Assembly: GCA_902728285.1 (NCBI GenBank)
Contig: CACVBU010000820.1
Span: 62,001 to 126,000, forward strand
Length of the DNA stretch: 64,000 nucleotides
Direction of reading: 5' to 3'
Source of the DNA: Clytia hemisphaerica
Taxonomy: Eukaryota; Cnidaria; Hydrozoa; Leptothecata; Clytiidae
Part shown: one piece after another, positions 22,147-33,682 of the stretch
Position numbering within the stretch: position 1 is the first letter of the stretch
Layout: every line of letters starts with the position of its first letter
Notes under the pieces: generated by a model
The model's input: the letters and a program-made list of their open reading frames with translations, nothing else
Told to the model about the DNA's origin: nothing
Databases searched by the model: none
Program-made: the position numbers and the translations under genes

Positions 22147-23085
22147 TCAATTCGTTGAGTTAGAGCTGGTTGGACTGCTTAATTCGTTCATTTCTGTAGA
22201 TGCCCTCGGGTTTATTATAACACTGGATCTCAATTTGGCTTCCTTTTGTCCGACAAAATGTCTTTTGATCGATTGTCCGATATTATAGGTGTACAAATAC
22301 AGGATTGGGTTAAGTACAGAGTTGACGAAAGCTAATAAATGGACAGTATATTGAATTGCAAACAAATTTATATCTTGTTGAGGTCTTTTAAAGAAAATGA
22401 AATATCCAAAACAAGCATATGGAATCCAGCAAAGAACAAAAATGAAAAACGAACGAAGACACAAGGTTAAGAAACGTTGTCCATCATTGAATGTCGAAGC
22501 TTTTCGTTCGAGTTGATTTTTGCCGGTGAAGAAACGTTGTGTGATGATACGTCTAACTATTGTGTACGAGATGATCGGCCACGGCAAACTGGCCAAAATA
22601 ATGGTGGATAGAATAATAAATTGCTGATAGTATGCGTTAGATTGACTTGTCCTAACTTGGAAAGCGAATCTTGTCCCAGCAAACACAAACGAGCAAACCC
22701 AGATTGCAAGACAGGTGTAATTTCGTTGTCTTTTCGTCATACGGCGGTAGAGATGGGGATATTTCACAGCTAGAAGTCTTTCCGTTGTCAAAACTAAATT
22801 CGTAAAAACTGAAACCATCAAAGTCACTTGGATGAAAGAGCTGCGTAAAAAAACATTCATTTTAACAGCAAAAGAGTTTGTACTGAAAGTCAAAATCTTT
22901 GAAATGATGATTGTCAAGCCAAGAATTAGATCCGAGATCGATAAATTCAAAATAAAAACAGTTGATCTTTTTCGCTGAACCATTTTCATCTTCCAAATGA
23001 AAAAGATTTCAACGAAGTTTAGAATGATGATCAATAAAGCATTGATTGGACTGACAATGTCGAATAAAATATCTTTTATCTCCAT
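22147..23085 (-). CDS. Class A (rhodopsin-like) GPCR, divergent
   Basis: Intronless, 312 aa, seven hydrophobic segments. TM2 has NLSISDLILGL with the sodium-site Asp. The TM3 end reads TERLLAVKYP, so DRY is replaced by ERL. TM6 has FVLCWIPY, and TM7 has NSVLNPILYLYTY, a normal NPxxY. No Cys is visible at the start of TM3 or in extracellular loop 2, so the usual disulphide is missing. The C-terminal tail is Ser/Thr rich and probably phosphorylated. The ligand cannot be inferred. It is an isolated single-exon gene, as is common for invertebrate class A receptors. The start is the first Met before TM1 and gives a short N terminus. Confidence 0.9.
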   Translation of the reverse strand: MEIKDILFDIVSPINALLIIILNFVEIFFIWKMKMVQRKRSTVFILNLSISDLILGLTIIISKILTFSTNSFAVKMNVFLRSSFIQVTLMVSVFTNLVLTTERLLAVKYPHLYRRMTKRQRNYTCLAIWVCSFVFAGTRFAFQVRTSQSNAYYQQFIILSTIILASLPWPIISYTIVRRIITQRFFTGKNQLERKASTFNDGQRFLTLCLRSFFIFVLCWIPYACFGYFIFFKRPQQDINLFAIQYTVHLLAFVNSVLNPILYLYTYNIGQSIKRHFVGQKEAKLRSSVIINPRASTEMNELSSPTSSNSTN

Positions 23086-23757
23086 TTTCGTAAAACGCCA
23101 ACGCTCCGAAGATGGTTTGATTTCCCTGACCTTACTTTTCTGGTAACTTGTTCTCTTCTCACTGAAAAATACTTTATTGATGAAATTTGATTAATTTGTC
23201 ATTAAATATAGCTGATATTGGTCTTTGGTGGTCCAATATCAATTACCGTTTTTAAATGCTGCTCTATGCATTTACGTGATAAACCTTTGATCATTTTACG
23301 TGTTGAACCTTCCACAGCTTATTTTGTCTGGAGGTGCTGTAAGTTTGGCACACATTTTCTCTATCATGATAAAAACTGACGGGAAGATTATATTGTTGAA
23401 GTAATCATATTTACCAATGACCATTGAAAAGTACCCTACACCCCTGTTTCAGTGCTCCGGTTGAGTTTTAAAATCCACTGTTTTTCTTTAGGATGATAGT
23501 GTTGCGTGATGGCGTTATTCTTATTTTCTCAGCGTGTAACCGTGAAGTGAGTAAAAATGATGACATGGTGTAGTGATGAGAAGTGACGCTTATGGCCTAG
23601 TTCTATTATAGACGCAGATGATAATGTTTCCCGCAGAGGTCAACAATGGAACACGAACTCGTGTTCTTGCTTACGTAAAGGCGATCAAGAAATAATAGCT
23701 CACTGTTGTCTTATTTTCTTATTGGAGTTACATTTTCTTTTATCAGGATTACTTGTT

Positions 23758-24443
23758 CTCGGGTAACTTAATGCATGTCCCAGAATTGCATTAATTTTTC
23801 CGCCCCAGTTCCAGCTCCTAAACCATAACAAACTATACATTTTTGGAAGCGTGTTTGGATGTAGAATACCGTATTCGGTGTAACTTAAATTCTTTCTCAG
23901 TATAATTAGAGATATCTGAGGAAAACCTGATTATGACGCCATGATTGATGACGTCATATATACAAAAAGTTGAATATCTCGAGAAATATAAATCAAAACT
24001 TTATGAAATTTGGACCAGTGATAAAGTACATTGAGATGTTTCAAAACGTTTTGAAAGTATTACCCAAAATTAATGACGTCAGCAGAAACTGCAATAATTC
24101 TAATTTTTGCGATAAAATGCTGACATCAGCAAATTTTCAAATTTTTAAAAAATTTCTCTCTTTCTCTTGACAAGTTCTATCATTGGTCCAAATTTCATAA
24201 AGTTTTGAGTATTAGTTCTTGAGATATTCAACTTTTTAAAATTATGACGTCATAAATAATGACGTTATAATCACGTTTTCTAAAAAAAACTCAAATTCTG
24301 CTGAGAAAGAATTTAAGTTACACCGAATACGGTATTCTACATCCAAATACGCTTCCAAAAATGTATAGTTTGTTATGGTTTAGGGACTGGAACTGGGGCG
24401 GAAAAATTAATGCATTTTTGGGACATGCATTAAGTTACCCGAG
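23758..24443. repeat. Foldback element with inverted repeats of about 240 bp
   Basis: The sequence from CTCGGGTAACTTAATGCATG (23758) to about 24000 is mirrored from about 24195 to 24443. The arms differ by scattered substitutions and a few indels. The centre contains several GACGTC-type palindromes. No transposase. It is a non-autonomous foldback DNA transposon upstream of the GPCR at 22147-23085. Confidence 0.8.
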
Positions 24444-25444
24444 TTATCAATTGCCGGAAATATTGACATTTTCATTCCAATATATTCATCACGTACTGAG
24501 GGTATATCTGTGTTTTCGATGAGCTAATATTAGACTCATTAATAGATATTTAAAACATCATTATCGCTAGAGATAATGAATATTTAGCTTTTGTTGTGAA
24601 ATACAACAATACATTGGATGATTCAATTGCGCTCCACATCTCACACATCATAATTATCTCAACTAGAAATTTGTACGAGTCCGAAGAGTTAGATGTCGTA
24701 CTTTTGCTAAAAAGTGTGCGTGGTTAGGTAGGAAATCGTACCTAGGTCACGTGACATTACATTGAACTTCAGCGCTTGACCAATCAGAAGCGGATTTTTG
24801 AAAACAATAGAAGCTATATTTCTAACGATATTCGCTTATTTTGCCTGCGATGGCTTAAACTACGACATCTAGCAAATGAGGATGGAATAGGATTCCTAAG
24901 CATAACATAAGCATATGTGCCAGCCTGAAATATTTTTCAAGTTGTCATTTTTTATCAGTTTAAAATGGTTTGGTTGAGGTCAAGTAAAAAAAGACATTCC
25001 ACGGCTACCACCGCTCCCAAATCTGAACAAATTTTTACAAAATTTCTAAAATTTCACTAAAACTTGGCTCGGGGTGAATTATAAGCATGATTCATAAGCA
25101 TATAATGAGCATAATCTATTCCTCGATGCTTTGAGAACATACACGAGCCTGACCAAGGGGCATACACTTGCTTATAAAAAAAAACATGTAACTGTAAAAT
25201 ACTATGAAAATTTAGAAATCATTGGCATTCAGTCGTTGTCCATTAAGGCAAAAATAAGTAAAACATGATATTGAAGCAAAATAGAGAGAATTTCCCAATG
25301 CAGTTTCAAGATTGACGTAATTGTTGGATTGTTGTCCTCTGACCAAAATATTCTGAAAAGAAGTATAGGACTCTGAAAATCAGACTGCAAGAAGCCAAGC
25401 TTCGGTTTCGAAGAAAATTTCATTTTTAGTCAAATACGGTCATT
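24444..25444. other. Intergenic, nothing recognised
   Basis: AT-rich, with only short chance ORFs. The minus-strand 64-aa ORF at 25229-25423 has no motif and lies in the 3' flank of the second LRR-EGF gene. Confidence 0.4.
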
Positions 25445-26815
25445 TCAAAGGAGTTTTGTTTCTTCATTCGCAGGTTTCCTGTCCACTCTATCCCCTCCTC
25501 GTCCTTCTTCTGCCGTTTCGGTTGCCGGCACTTCGACTTGAGGACTTTTCTCTCTGTGTCTTCGCTTTCTCCATACAAAGAAACCAATGATCACCAAAGC
25601 TAAGACGACCACTACTATCGTTACAATGATTACAACCAAAACAGAATGGCTCAAAAGTACACCTTTCTTCTCGGTGACGTAATCTTGGCATCTGTTTCCA
25701 TGGAAACCATTCGAGCATTGACAAATTACGTTTGTTTCATTTTGAACAATACAAAACCCTCCATTTAGACATGTATCTTCTTTCTCGCACGGTTCACACA
25801 AAGCTTCGGTAATTTCGACATCAGATTGTTTGATCAACTTTTTGAACTGTTTCGTTATTTTCGAGACAGAACCGTTCTTCCTAATCTCGTCATAACAATC
25901 ACCAAAAACTAATTTATTTGAGCTTTTGTACCTGATTAATACGGTTGAGAGCTTACAAGAGCATTCAATTGGGTTACTAGCGAGAAGCAGAAACTTTGTT
26001 TTAAGATCTGTCACAGGTAATAATGTGATATTGTTGTATTCGAAATTAAGGACGTCAACGTGAATGTGTTCAAAAGTCTTTGTGTTGATCTGCTGGAGGT
26101 TGTTATTGTATAGATCCAAACGATTTATGGTTGTGACGTCACCGAACAAGTTATCGGGGAGATTTTGAATTTGATTTTGGTGGAGAAATATTCTACTGGT
26201 TGGATTGTGTATGAATTTGAAAACACCTGTGGGAAGGTTGGTGAGTTTGTTCCTATTTAACATAATGGTGTCAACTGTTTGAGATAGACCACGAAATGCA
26301 AAAGGTGAAATATTCTTGATTCTATTTTCTGTAAGGTAAATTTTCTCTGCAGTCGTCAGATAAACGAAAGTATCCGTTGGTAAAACCTCGATCAAGTTCT
26401 TGTTCAAAATCAATGTCTTAAGACTTCTTGAATTTGTGAAGTCTTCTTTTGAGATATTCATAATTTTGTTGGCCGTCAAATCTAGATGTTGAAGATGTGG
26501 GAAAATCAATCCCAAGTTTGTTGGATACTTTTTGAACGCATTCTTTGAGAGGTCCACGTGTCGAATGTTCATAAAAGGTGTTATGTTTTTCTCTGGAATA
26601 AAATCCAATAGATTTTCTTGTAAGTTTAAGATTTTAGCATCATCTGGTAAATCATTCAATATGGTATCGAACAAGGTGATATTTTGTCCGCTACATTCAA
26701 CAACATTCTGTTTACAAATACATTCTTCCGGACACTGGAGTGACAGCTGTATCAAGATGCATACAAAAATGATATTGATAAGTAAACGAATTTCAAAAAC
26801 ATAATATGTCAACAT
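25445..26815 (-). CDS. LRR-EGF single-pass membrane protein 2
   Basis: Intronless, 456 aa. Signal peptide about 1-27; LRRNT CPEECICKQNVVEC; nine or so LRRs; LRRCT from NPIECSC; an EGF-like domain with CLNGGFC and CQCSNGFHGNRC; a transmembrane segment around residues 390-415 (VIIVTIVVVVLALVIIGFFV); and a basic stop-transfer WRKRRHR. The roughly 40-residue cytoplasmic tail ends EETKLL, a good acidic dileucine signal for endocytosis. It lacks the Thr-rich stalk of the paralogue at 16831-18456. The same domain order and strand suggest an old local duplication. Likely a surface receptor or adhesion protein; partner unknown. Confidence 0.88.
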   Translation of the reverse strand: MLTYYVFEIRLLINIIFVCILIQLSLQCPEECICKQNVVECSGQNITLFDTILNDLPDDAKILNLQENLLDFIPEKNITPFMNIRHVDLSKNAFKKYPTNLGLIFPHLQHLDLTANKIMNISKEDFTNSRSLKTLILNKNLIEVLPTDTFVYLTTAEKIYLTENRIKNISPFAFRGLSQTVDTIMLNRNKLTNLPTGVFKFIHNPTSRIFLHQNQIQNLPDNLFGDVTTINRLDLYNNNLQQINTKTFEHIHVDVLNFEYNNITLLPVTDLKTKFLLLASNPIECSCKLSTVLIRYKSSNKLVFGDCYDEIRKNGSVSKITKQFKKLIKQSDVEITEALCEPCEKEDTCLNGGFCIVQNETNVICQCSNGFHGNRCQDYVTEKKGVLLSHSVLVVIIVTIVVVVLALVIIGFFVWRKRRHREKSPQVEVPATETAEEGRGGDRVDRKPANEETKLL

Positions 26816-27899
26816 CTTTCCCTGAAAACAACAAATCTTTCCTTATATCATTACCGAGAAAAATTAATTCGTCCCTCTTAATTGATTTTCTCTTGTGATT
26901 AAAGTGAAATTAATTAAAAGAAGTATGACTGACTGACGTTGATGACTGATGGCTTCGCTATACAAGTTTCCGTGGTATAATGGTCGACCTGTCCCGTAGA
27001 TATTAATGATACAAGTGTTCAGTCAAATTTCAGCAATCGGACCTGTGGCTATGTTGAAAGTTAGCATTCTATGTAAAATAGGGACCGGTCTGTACAACAT
27101 CAACCCACCATGTGAGCAAAGGAACAGGTTTACGATATGATATGATCAAATTTTATTGCTGGTATGAATGGTTCGACAAAAAAGGTAAAACCCGTTAGGT
27201 GTTACTTAAACAGCGTAAAGTACAAAGAGTAATGGATACGTAGGGGTGGTGTGACTTCTAAAGATGGCTAAATAAGTCGTTCTTTGTCGTTCTTTTATCA
27301 TTTGTCGTTTTTAATAGCTATTTGTCGTTCTTCTTATGGTCTGGAAACGTTACTTGAACAGTCTCTAACTATTTATGCACTGTAGCATCAAAGCCCGATA
27401 GGGGTACTGACCTTCACGGTCGACGGGGACGTGCCGCTGGAGTTTCAAGTGGACCTTGTCAGATATGAATGTTTGGTAAATTTTGGGACCCTGTCAAAAC
27501 AAAAACTCGTTTTCAAAAATAAAATAGTAAATTTGGGATCCTGTCAGATATTTTCAGTGCCTAAACAAGAGAGTCTGCCCAGCAGCATGTCCCCGAACCC
27601 AATTTTGCGTAAGTTGCCTCCCCCGGCATCAAAGTGCCTATATCTTAAAGTAATAGATATTAAAATTCACTTTGTGGGCATTGTAGCAATGAAAGCGAAA
27701 CGGGCATAAATAACTTTTCATTAAAAGCACCTTAATTAAGTGTGGTTGGGACGATAATACTTGTCTTGCATACTTTTTAGAACTTAAAAATTTTTTTACC
27801 ATATTTTAGTACATGGAAATTTTACAATACATAATAAAAAGTAACATTTAAAGTTATAACAAACATAAACAATGGGTTTCTGATGAACTTTCAGAAATT
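26816..27899. other. Intergenic, nothing recognised
   Basis: No gene seen. The 92-aa plus-strand ORF at 27431-27709 has no homology I recognise and lies in repeat-like sequence. Confidence 0.4.
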
Positions 27900-30800
27900 T
27901 CAGTTTTCAGCGAGACTCAAAGGACATCTAAGGGAATCCTTTAAGCATTCTCGATATTTAGGGTCGATAATTTCACAATATTTCCCACTGCATTTTGGTT
28001 CGATTTCTTCGCACTTGAAAGCTTCGTCACACTAAAAGGAAAATATAATGATAAGAAAACCAAGTCTATTTTATATTGTCTTTATGGTTTCGAAACGGGG
28101 CTTTAACCAGACTGTACCCAAGTATAAATATTGATTCAAAGAGGTAGAGGATCGTTGCAAACTTTTGTGTCACAGACCCACTGGGAACCCATCCCCACTG
28201 GGAAATTGACTTTGATTTCATTCCCATTCAAAATTCAATGTTTAAAAATTGTACTTCAAAACCATACCCACTGGATTTTTTAACCTTTGAACAATAAAAT
28301 TGCTATCCCCATCGGGATTTCAATTGGAATTCTTATTCCCACTGAGGAAAAAAGTTCCAGTGGGGCTGCGAGACAGAGGTGTCATAACCTTTTTATAAAA
28401 AGCATAAGCGTAGTGGGTCGACCAATTTTGGGATAAACTGGGGAGGTGACTTTCCAAAACTGTCATTTTTGGTGCTCCCATAGGAGCAATGTCTTAGGAA
28501 CAATTATGCGAACGAAGCTAGCACGTTGCATCTTCGGTGTCTTTCGGCACCGGAGCGATTGCCCTGCCTTTAACCACTTCCACCGCGCTACTTAAAAAAG
28601 GACGCTTATAGACCTTTTCATAAATTACGTCACGAACATCACTTGCCTCGTTTTGAAATTATTGCCATGGTGATTAACTCCCAGCGGATTTTATTGCAAC
28701 TACTTTCTATTCATTAAAAAATCATTTAATGTCTCAAGGGATATGATCACCATGGAAATTTGTTGAATACGAGGCAAGTGATGTTCGTGACGTAATTTAT
28801 GAAAAAGTCTATTAGACAGGGCTTTATTTTTTGAAAGTAGGTATTTTTTTGTCCAGCTTTTATGGTTTCAGTTATCTATTGCGAATTATGTTGGGAAAGT
28901 GAAAGAATTATAGAAAAAGCTGGGTAGTTTTAGTCTGAACCTCTACGAAACCTCAGGCAGTAAGTGATACTAAGGAGTAAGGGGTATAAAACTATTTGAC
29001 GAACAGGAGGTGAAGAGAAAATAGCCTAAAAAGTCATCTCAGCAATCATTTTGACAACTCAAGTGGCATTTTAAGTCAACTTACACACTTGGCGTATTGT
29101 TTTTTACATCCGCAAAAGATATCTAATGGACCACAGAAGAATCCTTTCTTGCACTCCTTGTATTCGTCAAGACACTGAAAAGTAAATAAATAAAAATGAA
29201 TTGTTCTATGTTTACTCGGCTTTTATTGCTGACAAAAAAATGCTTTAGTCAGGTCATTGCCCAAAATAGAAACGAATTCGTCACGTACGTCAAGGAAACC
29301 TGTGACCAAAACATTAAGAACATGTTAAGAACATTTTATGGCTCTAAAAATACCCGATTTCTTAGGGAAATTGCACAAAATATAGGTGAATATAAGAACA
29401 TGCTTCGTAGGCTTCAAAGATTGTGGAAATCGTAGGCAAAATATCTGTTCACTTGTCGTTTCAACAATAACAAGCTAGATGCTGAATGGACCTACCTGAT
29501 GATGAAAGTTAGATAGCAATGCGAGGAGAAAAATGAAAAAAAATCTGTCAGAAAATATAGCGTTTAGCGAAAATGCATAACGCAATAAATTCATCATTGA
29601 TTGTTAAGATGGGAGGACAGGGAAGGGTTATAGGGAAAAATAAATAGAAAGTTCTGGTCGCAAAAATCAGTTTTATTGACAATTGAATCATGCTTGATGG
29701 TGAGCATTGTTATCAATAATCACAGGAAAAAATTTTCGATTTCCAAGGTTGGAAATTTTGGTTTTATAATTGAAGGTTGGAAATTTGAGCGATTACTTTA
29801 AGCTGATTTGGAAAACGTAAATTACCCATAGGTTTTGTAGAATAAAGCAATGCCCTTGAAAAATCAAGTTAAAAAAAACCATGTAGAAATGACAATTTTC
29901 CAAGGCTGGTTGGAAAACATGACTTTTTGGGTGGGAAACTTTTATTTTCCAAACAGTCGATGTGAGAATACATATTTTAGTAAATTTTGAAAAACTAGAC
30001 TTTTTGGGTCGGAAATTTGTGTTTCTCCCAAACAGTTTGGAAAACGTTAAATATCCATGTGGAAATTACATTTTTCTAAGATTGAGACCCTTTCTTTGAA
30101 AACTAGACTTTTTGGGTTGGAAATTTGTGTTTCTCCAAACAGTTTGGAAAACGTTAAAAATCCATGTGGAAATTACGTTTTTCTAACCATTTTCTATTCA
30201 TGTCCTTGGGAAAACCACAAGCGATTTTTTGCTCAAAAATGTTTTGATGGTTAGCTAACCTAGATATTGGGCTATAATGTGAGCAGTCAAGCTGTAAGTT
30301 TCCGTCAGGTGAGGCGTCTCTTCAGAGCGGCCTCGGTCAATCGCAATGAGTTCGCACAGTGAAGCACATAGGGTACTTGTGTCATAGTTTCAAATAGTTC
30401 CCTGCTGAGCTGTGTGAGTGATCTAAGATCAACCACGTATCTGTGCGAACAATAACGATAGATTGACCTAGTCTGAATCGCAGACCTCTACAAAACCACA
30501 GGTAGTATAGGTCTGCTTAATGATCTACCAACCGCTTTCCGGTTCGCAAAGGAAATCTTGGCGAGTAATTTGATTGACATTATTGTGCGCGCAAAAACGA
30601 TCGTTTCGAACGTTTTCAATGGAATGTTTACATTTGAAATTCGAATCCCAGACCAGAAAAACAAAACAGAAAAAAGATAAAAAACAATCTGATGCGCGCA
30701 TTATGTACAGTCTGTAGATTTATTTTTGACTTTTGCTTTTATAAGATATCTGGTCTGTAAATTTATCAAAACTTTTCCATCAGCTCTTCGGTCGAAGCTC

Positions 30801-32921
30801 AAAAAATACAAATATGGACACAAAAAGTGAAAAAACAACCAGAAACCCCTCCAATCTCTTCAAGAATTGAGGCTAGTACCTGAAAAGATACAAAGGCCAC
30901 ACAGTATTAAAAAGTGAAATGCCAAAGCTGAAAAAAGTTCTTTTTTTAAACATTTAAAGGCCCTTGGAGGAACAACAACACTCCCTTTTGTAGAATCATA
31001 AAGAAGTAATGTCAGAAATATTCAATATGACCCCCAAAATGTACTGTATATACATAACTAGAATACCTTGAAATAATCTGCAACATATCTGTAGAACTGA
31101 CAAAACAATATCTGGAGCCAAAGTGATCAACGAATCCCCATGTGGTAAAAAATGCACTCATGCAAGTCCAAATTAAAGCATCAAAATGTAGTTTTATGAC
31201 GCAAAACTTTGTTGGTGCACACAGAAGATACATCAGGGCACTTAAATTCAATAAATCTAATTTCTCATCTTTTACAAAATCTCCACATTAAACAAGAAAA
31301 GAGGAAGAAAAACAAGCAAACTTCCTTCCGCCTACTTTTTTTTCAAAATCCAAATATATTTTCCAATCTATGATTTGGTGCCTCACAGAAAATTTAAACA
31401 TTACGTAATGTTATATTTGTAGACACTCGCCAGCTAAAAATGTCTTTAGCCGTATATCGGCTAAAGGCGGCAAATCTCTGGACAAAGGAAATATAGCTTA
31501 TTAAGCATCCTCTATAAGGAGCACGAATCCGTTAGTGGATGCCAGCAGCCTAAGATTGACCGGGAGCTATCGAGCCTAGGCTAGCGAGTGACTGTTCACA
31601 AAAACAAAAACCTTGTTTAAGATCTCTTTTCCAAATCTCTGCCATCACTTTCTGGATTTTGGCTTTTTTCAACCTGAATTTTCGAAAATTCCAACCTTGT
31701 TTAAGCTTGGATTTTGGCTTTTTTCAACCTGGATTTACGAAAATTCCAAGCCATGGAAAATGCAAAATTTCCAACCTTGGAGAATGTCCCACATTTTCAG
31801 GTTGGATTTTCCATTGGATTTTATCTTTTTTCCAACTAAGAAAACTTGAAATTTCCAACCTTGGAAATCGAAAATTTTTTCCTGTGAATGTTTTTGTGTA
31901 AAAAACATAGAAATTAATATAAGGAAAAAATTCAATGAAAATCTGCAAACACGGCGATTTCCGGCATTTTCAACCGGAAAAATTTTTTTCTCAAAAATCG
32001 AACTCGGCCATGTTTTGGGCATTGTTAATACGCATCTTTGAGCAAAAAATCAGAAAAAACCAATGGTAAAATCTTGAGAAAATGCCAAAAAAACAGTTTT
32101 TCTGGCATATTCTTTTTTGAAAATCGGGCTTCGCCACATTTTAGGTATTGTCATTTTGCATCATTGTGCAAAAAATCAGAAAAAAGTAATGACAGGATTT
32201 TGCAAAAAGTCCAAAAAACTCTTTGTGCCAAAAATCAGGAAAAACTAATGAGCCAATCTCGAGAAAAGTTGGTAACGAACTAACGGACGAACGGACGAAC
32301 AGAGGTTAATTTATAGGACCTCAGAAAAATTCAAATTCATTTACCTTTACAATTTTTGGATTCTGTGGAACATTCTTCTTTGTGGTTTGAGCGGCTGAAA
32401 ATTTGAAAGTCGTTTAAGAATGAAAAACGTATGGAGAATACACTACATTGGCATGAAAACTGAAATATTCCTGAAAGTATGTAAAGGTCTTATTATTTAC
32501 TGTGTAAGAAGAAATCTCATTTGATCAATCTCATTATATCAAAGTTACTCTCGGGTACCTAATAGCCGCCCCCCCCGCTAATTAATTTTTCGAAAATTTT
32601 CCACCCAGGACATTGTTATTCCAACCCCCCGCTTATTAATTTTTGGGAAAATATTTTTGAAGGTTCCCTTTTTTGTCCCAATTCTGCTGTATTAGTCTCC
32701 TTTTCAAAAAATTTTCACCCAGGACATTTTTATTCCAACCCCCCCGCTTATTAAGTTTTGAGATTTTTTCCAACCCCCCCCCCGCTTATTCCAACCCCCC
32801 CGGCTATTAGGTACCCGAGAGTATATATCGTTGGAAAGATCGCGAAATTTCTAACAAATAACTCTGCAACTAACTTACCGTGAGCAACGAAGAATAATGC
32901 AAAGAGTATACAGATTTTCAT
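27900..32921 (-). CDS. Small secreted 12-cysteine protein, gene 1
   Basis: Four exons I assembled from splice sites: 32879-32921, 32345-32394, 29085-29174, 27900-28031. The 104-aa product has a signal peptide (MKICILFALFFVAHA), a short Lys/Pro linker, and two six-cysteine modules, each encoded by its own phase-0 exon. Module 1 spacing is C-6-C-5-C-6-C-1-C-6-C; module 2 is C-5-C-6-C-4-C-9-C-6-C. All 12 Cys are conserved in the neighbouring gene 33683-35898. I do not recognise the fold; a secreted ligand, defence peptide or matrix protein are all possible. Introns are filled with MITEs and a 2.2-kb repeat. Phases agree across all four exons, and the paralogue confirms the model. Confidence 0.78.
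28160..28384. repeat. MITE of the CCCCACTGGG family, copy 2
   Basis: Matches 19790-20060 along most of its length (TGTGTCACAGACCC ... GAGACAGAGGTGT), but the outer bases are worn. It lies in the last intron of the 12-Cys gene 1. Confidence 0.6.
28508..28591 (-). repeat. Possible tRNA-derived SINE remnant
   Basis: The minus strand reads GTGGAAGTGGTTAAAGGC near 28562-28585, which resembles the A box and D arm of Ser/Leu-type tRNAs. A convincing B box was not found, so it is weak. Confidence 0.25.
28608..28812. repeat. MITE copy B of the ATAGAC-end family
   Basis: Inverted arms of about 65 bp: ATAGACCTTTTCATAAATTA at 28608, mirrored ending at 28812, with ATCACTTGCCTCG in both arms. Sister of 14185-14393. 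It is better preserved and so probably younger. Confidence 0.75.
29721..31886. mobile_element. 2.2-kb inverted-repeat element of the CACAGGAAAA family
   Basis: The ends CACAGGAAAAAATTTTCGAT and its exact mirror sit at 29721 and 31886. Subterminal regions are packed with TTCCAACCTTGGAAA-type palindromes. The core 30307-31592 starts with a GAGGCGTC ... GCGGCCTCG block and ends with GGGAGCTATCGAGCC. Both blocks also occur in the shorter relatives at 45745-46640 and 56766-58284. No transposase is visible, only short ORFs (for example 79 aa at 31012-31251). It is the longest form of the family here. It lies in an intron of the 12-Cys gene 1. Confidence 0.7.
32546..32823. repeat. MITE with CTCTCGGGTACC ends
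   Basis: TACTCTCGGGTACCTAATAG at 32546 is mirrored ending at 32823. TA at each edge may be the target duplication. The interior alternates C runs with TTATTCCAACCCC units. It lies between exons 1 and 2 of the 12-Cys gene 1. Confidence 0.7.
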
Positions 32922-33682
32922 TTTGATCCTGAGAAAGTTTTGTTACTGCTTACACTGCTTGTCAAATTAAAAAGTGTCCTACTAAAACAAAAAATTAGTT
33001 TTTAACTGTTTTTTATTCGGAATGTTTTGAAAGCTGAGCTCCTGTATCAATATTATTCCAAACAATTCTATCGGTTTGATTTTTATAAGAATAGGGAAAA
33101 TAGGCTATATCTGTGGTAGATCCATCAGTAGATCACTCAGATAAACTGTCTGTTTGATGCGAGTGATGCGCTCACTATTAGGTTTAAAGTTCTATATTTA
33201 GCTCTTTAACGTTTTATATAATAAAAGACTTATTTTTATGGGTAAATTCGATCAATATTCAATGCGCACCAATAAGTTCTAACATAATTCTAATGAAAAA
33301 TACTTTAAGTTTTATTTTAGAAAAATACAGTTAGTGAAAATAATGTACTCGCTAAAAACCGAAATAAAGACTAAATCGAATAATGTTAATTTTTTTTTCT
33401 TTTGAGAAACATAGATTAGCAAGCTAATGCAAATCATCATCACACCTTCGCAATTTAACGCAATTTTCACGGGAAGGAGTCGTGGAAGGCGACGTGTAAG
33501 AGATTTCTTTTGAAATTAAAAAACGAAACCTGACCTGATAATATACCAAATAAATTGACAAGCATGTGACGCTTTTTTGACACTCTATTTTATATAACAC
33601 AGCAAAAACAAAAATTATCAGTAATTTTATAAGATTTAAAAAGTCTTTTGAATGTAAGAACACAACACAACCATTTTCAATT

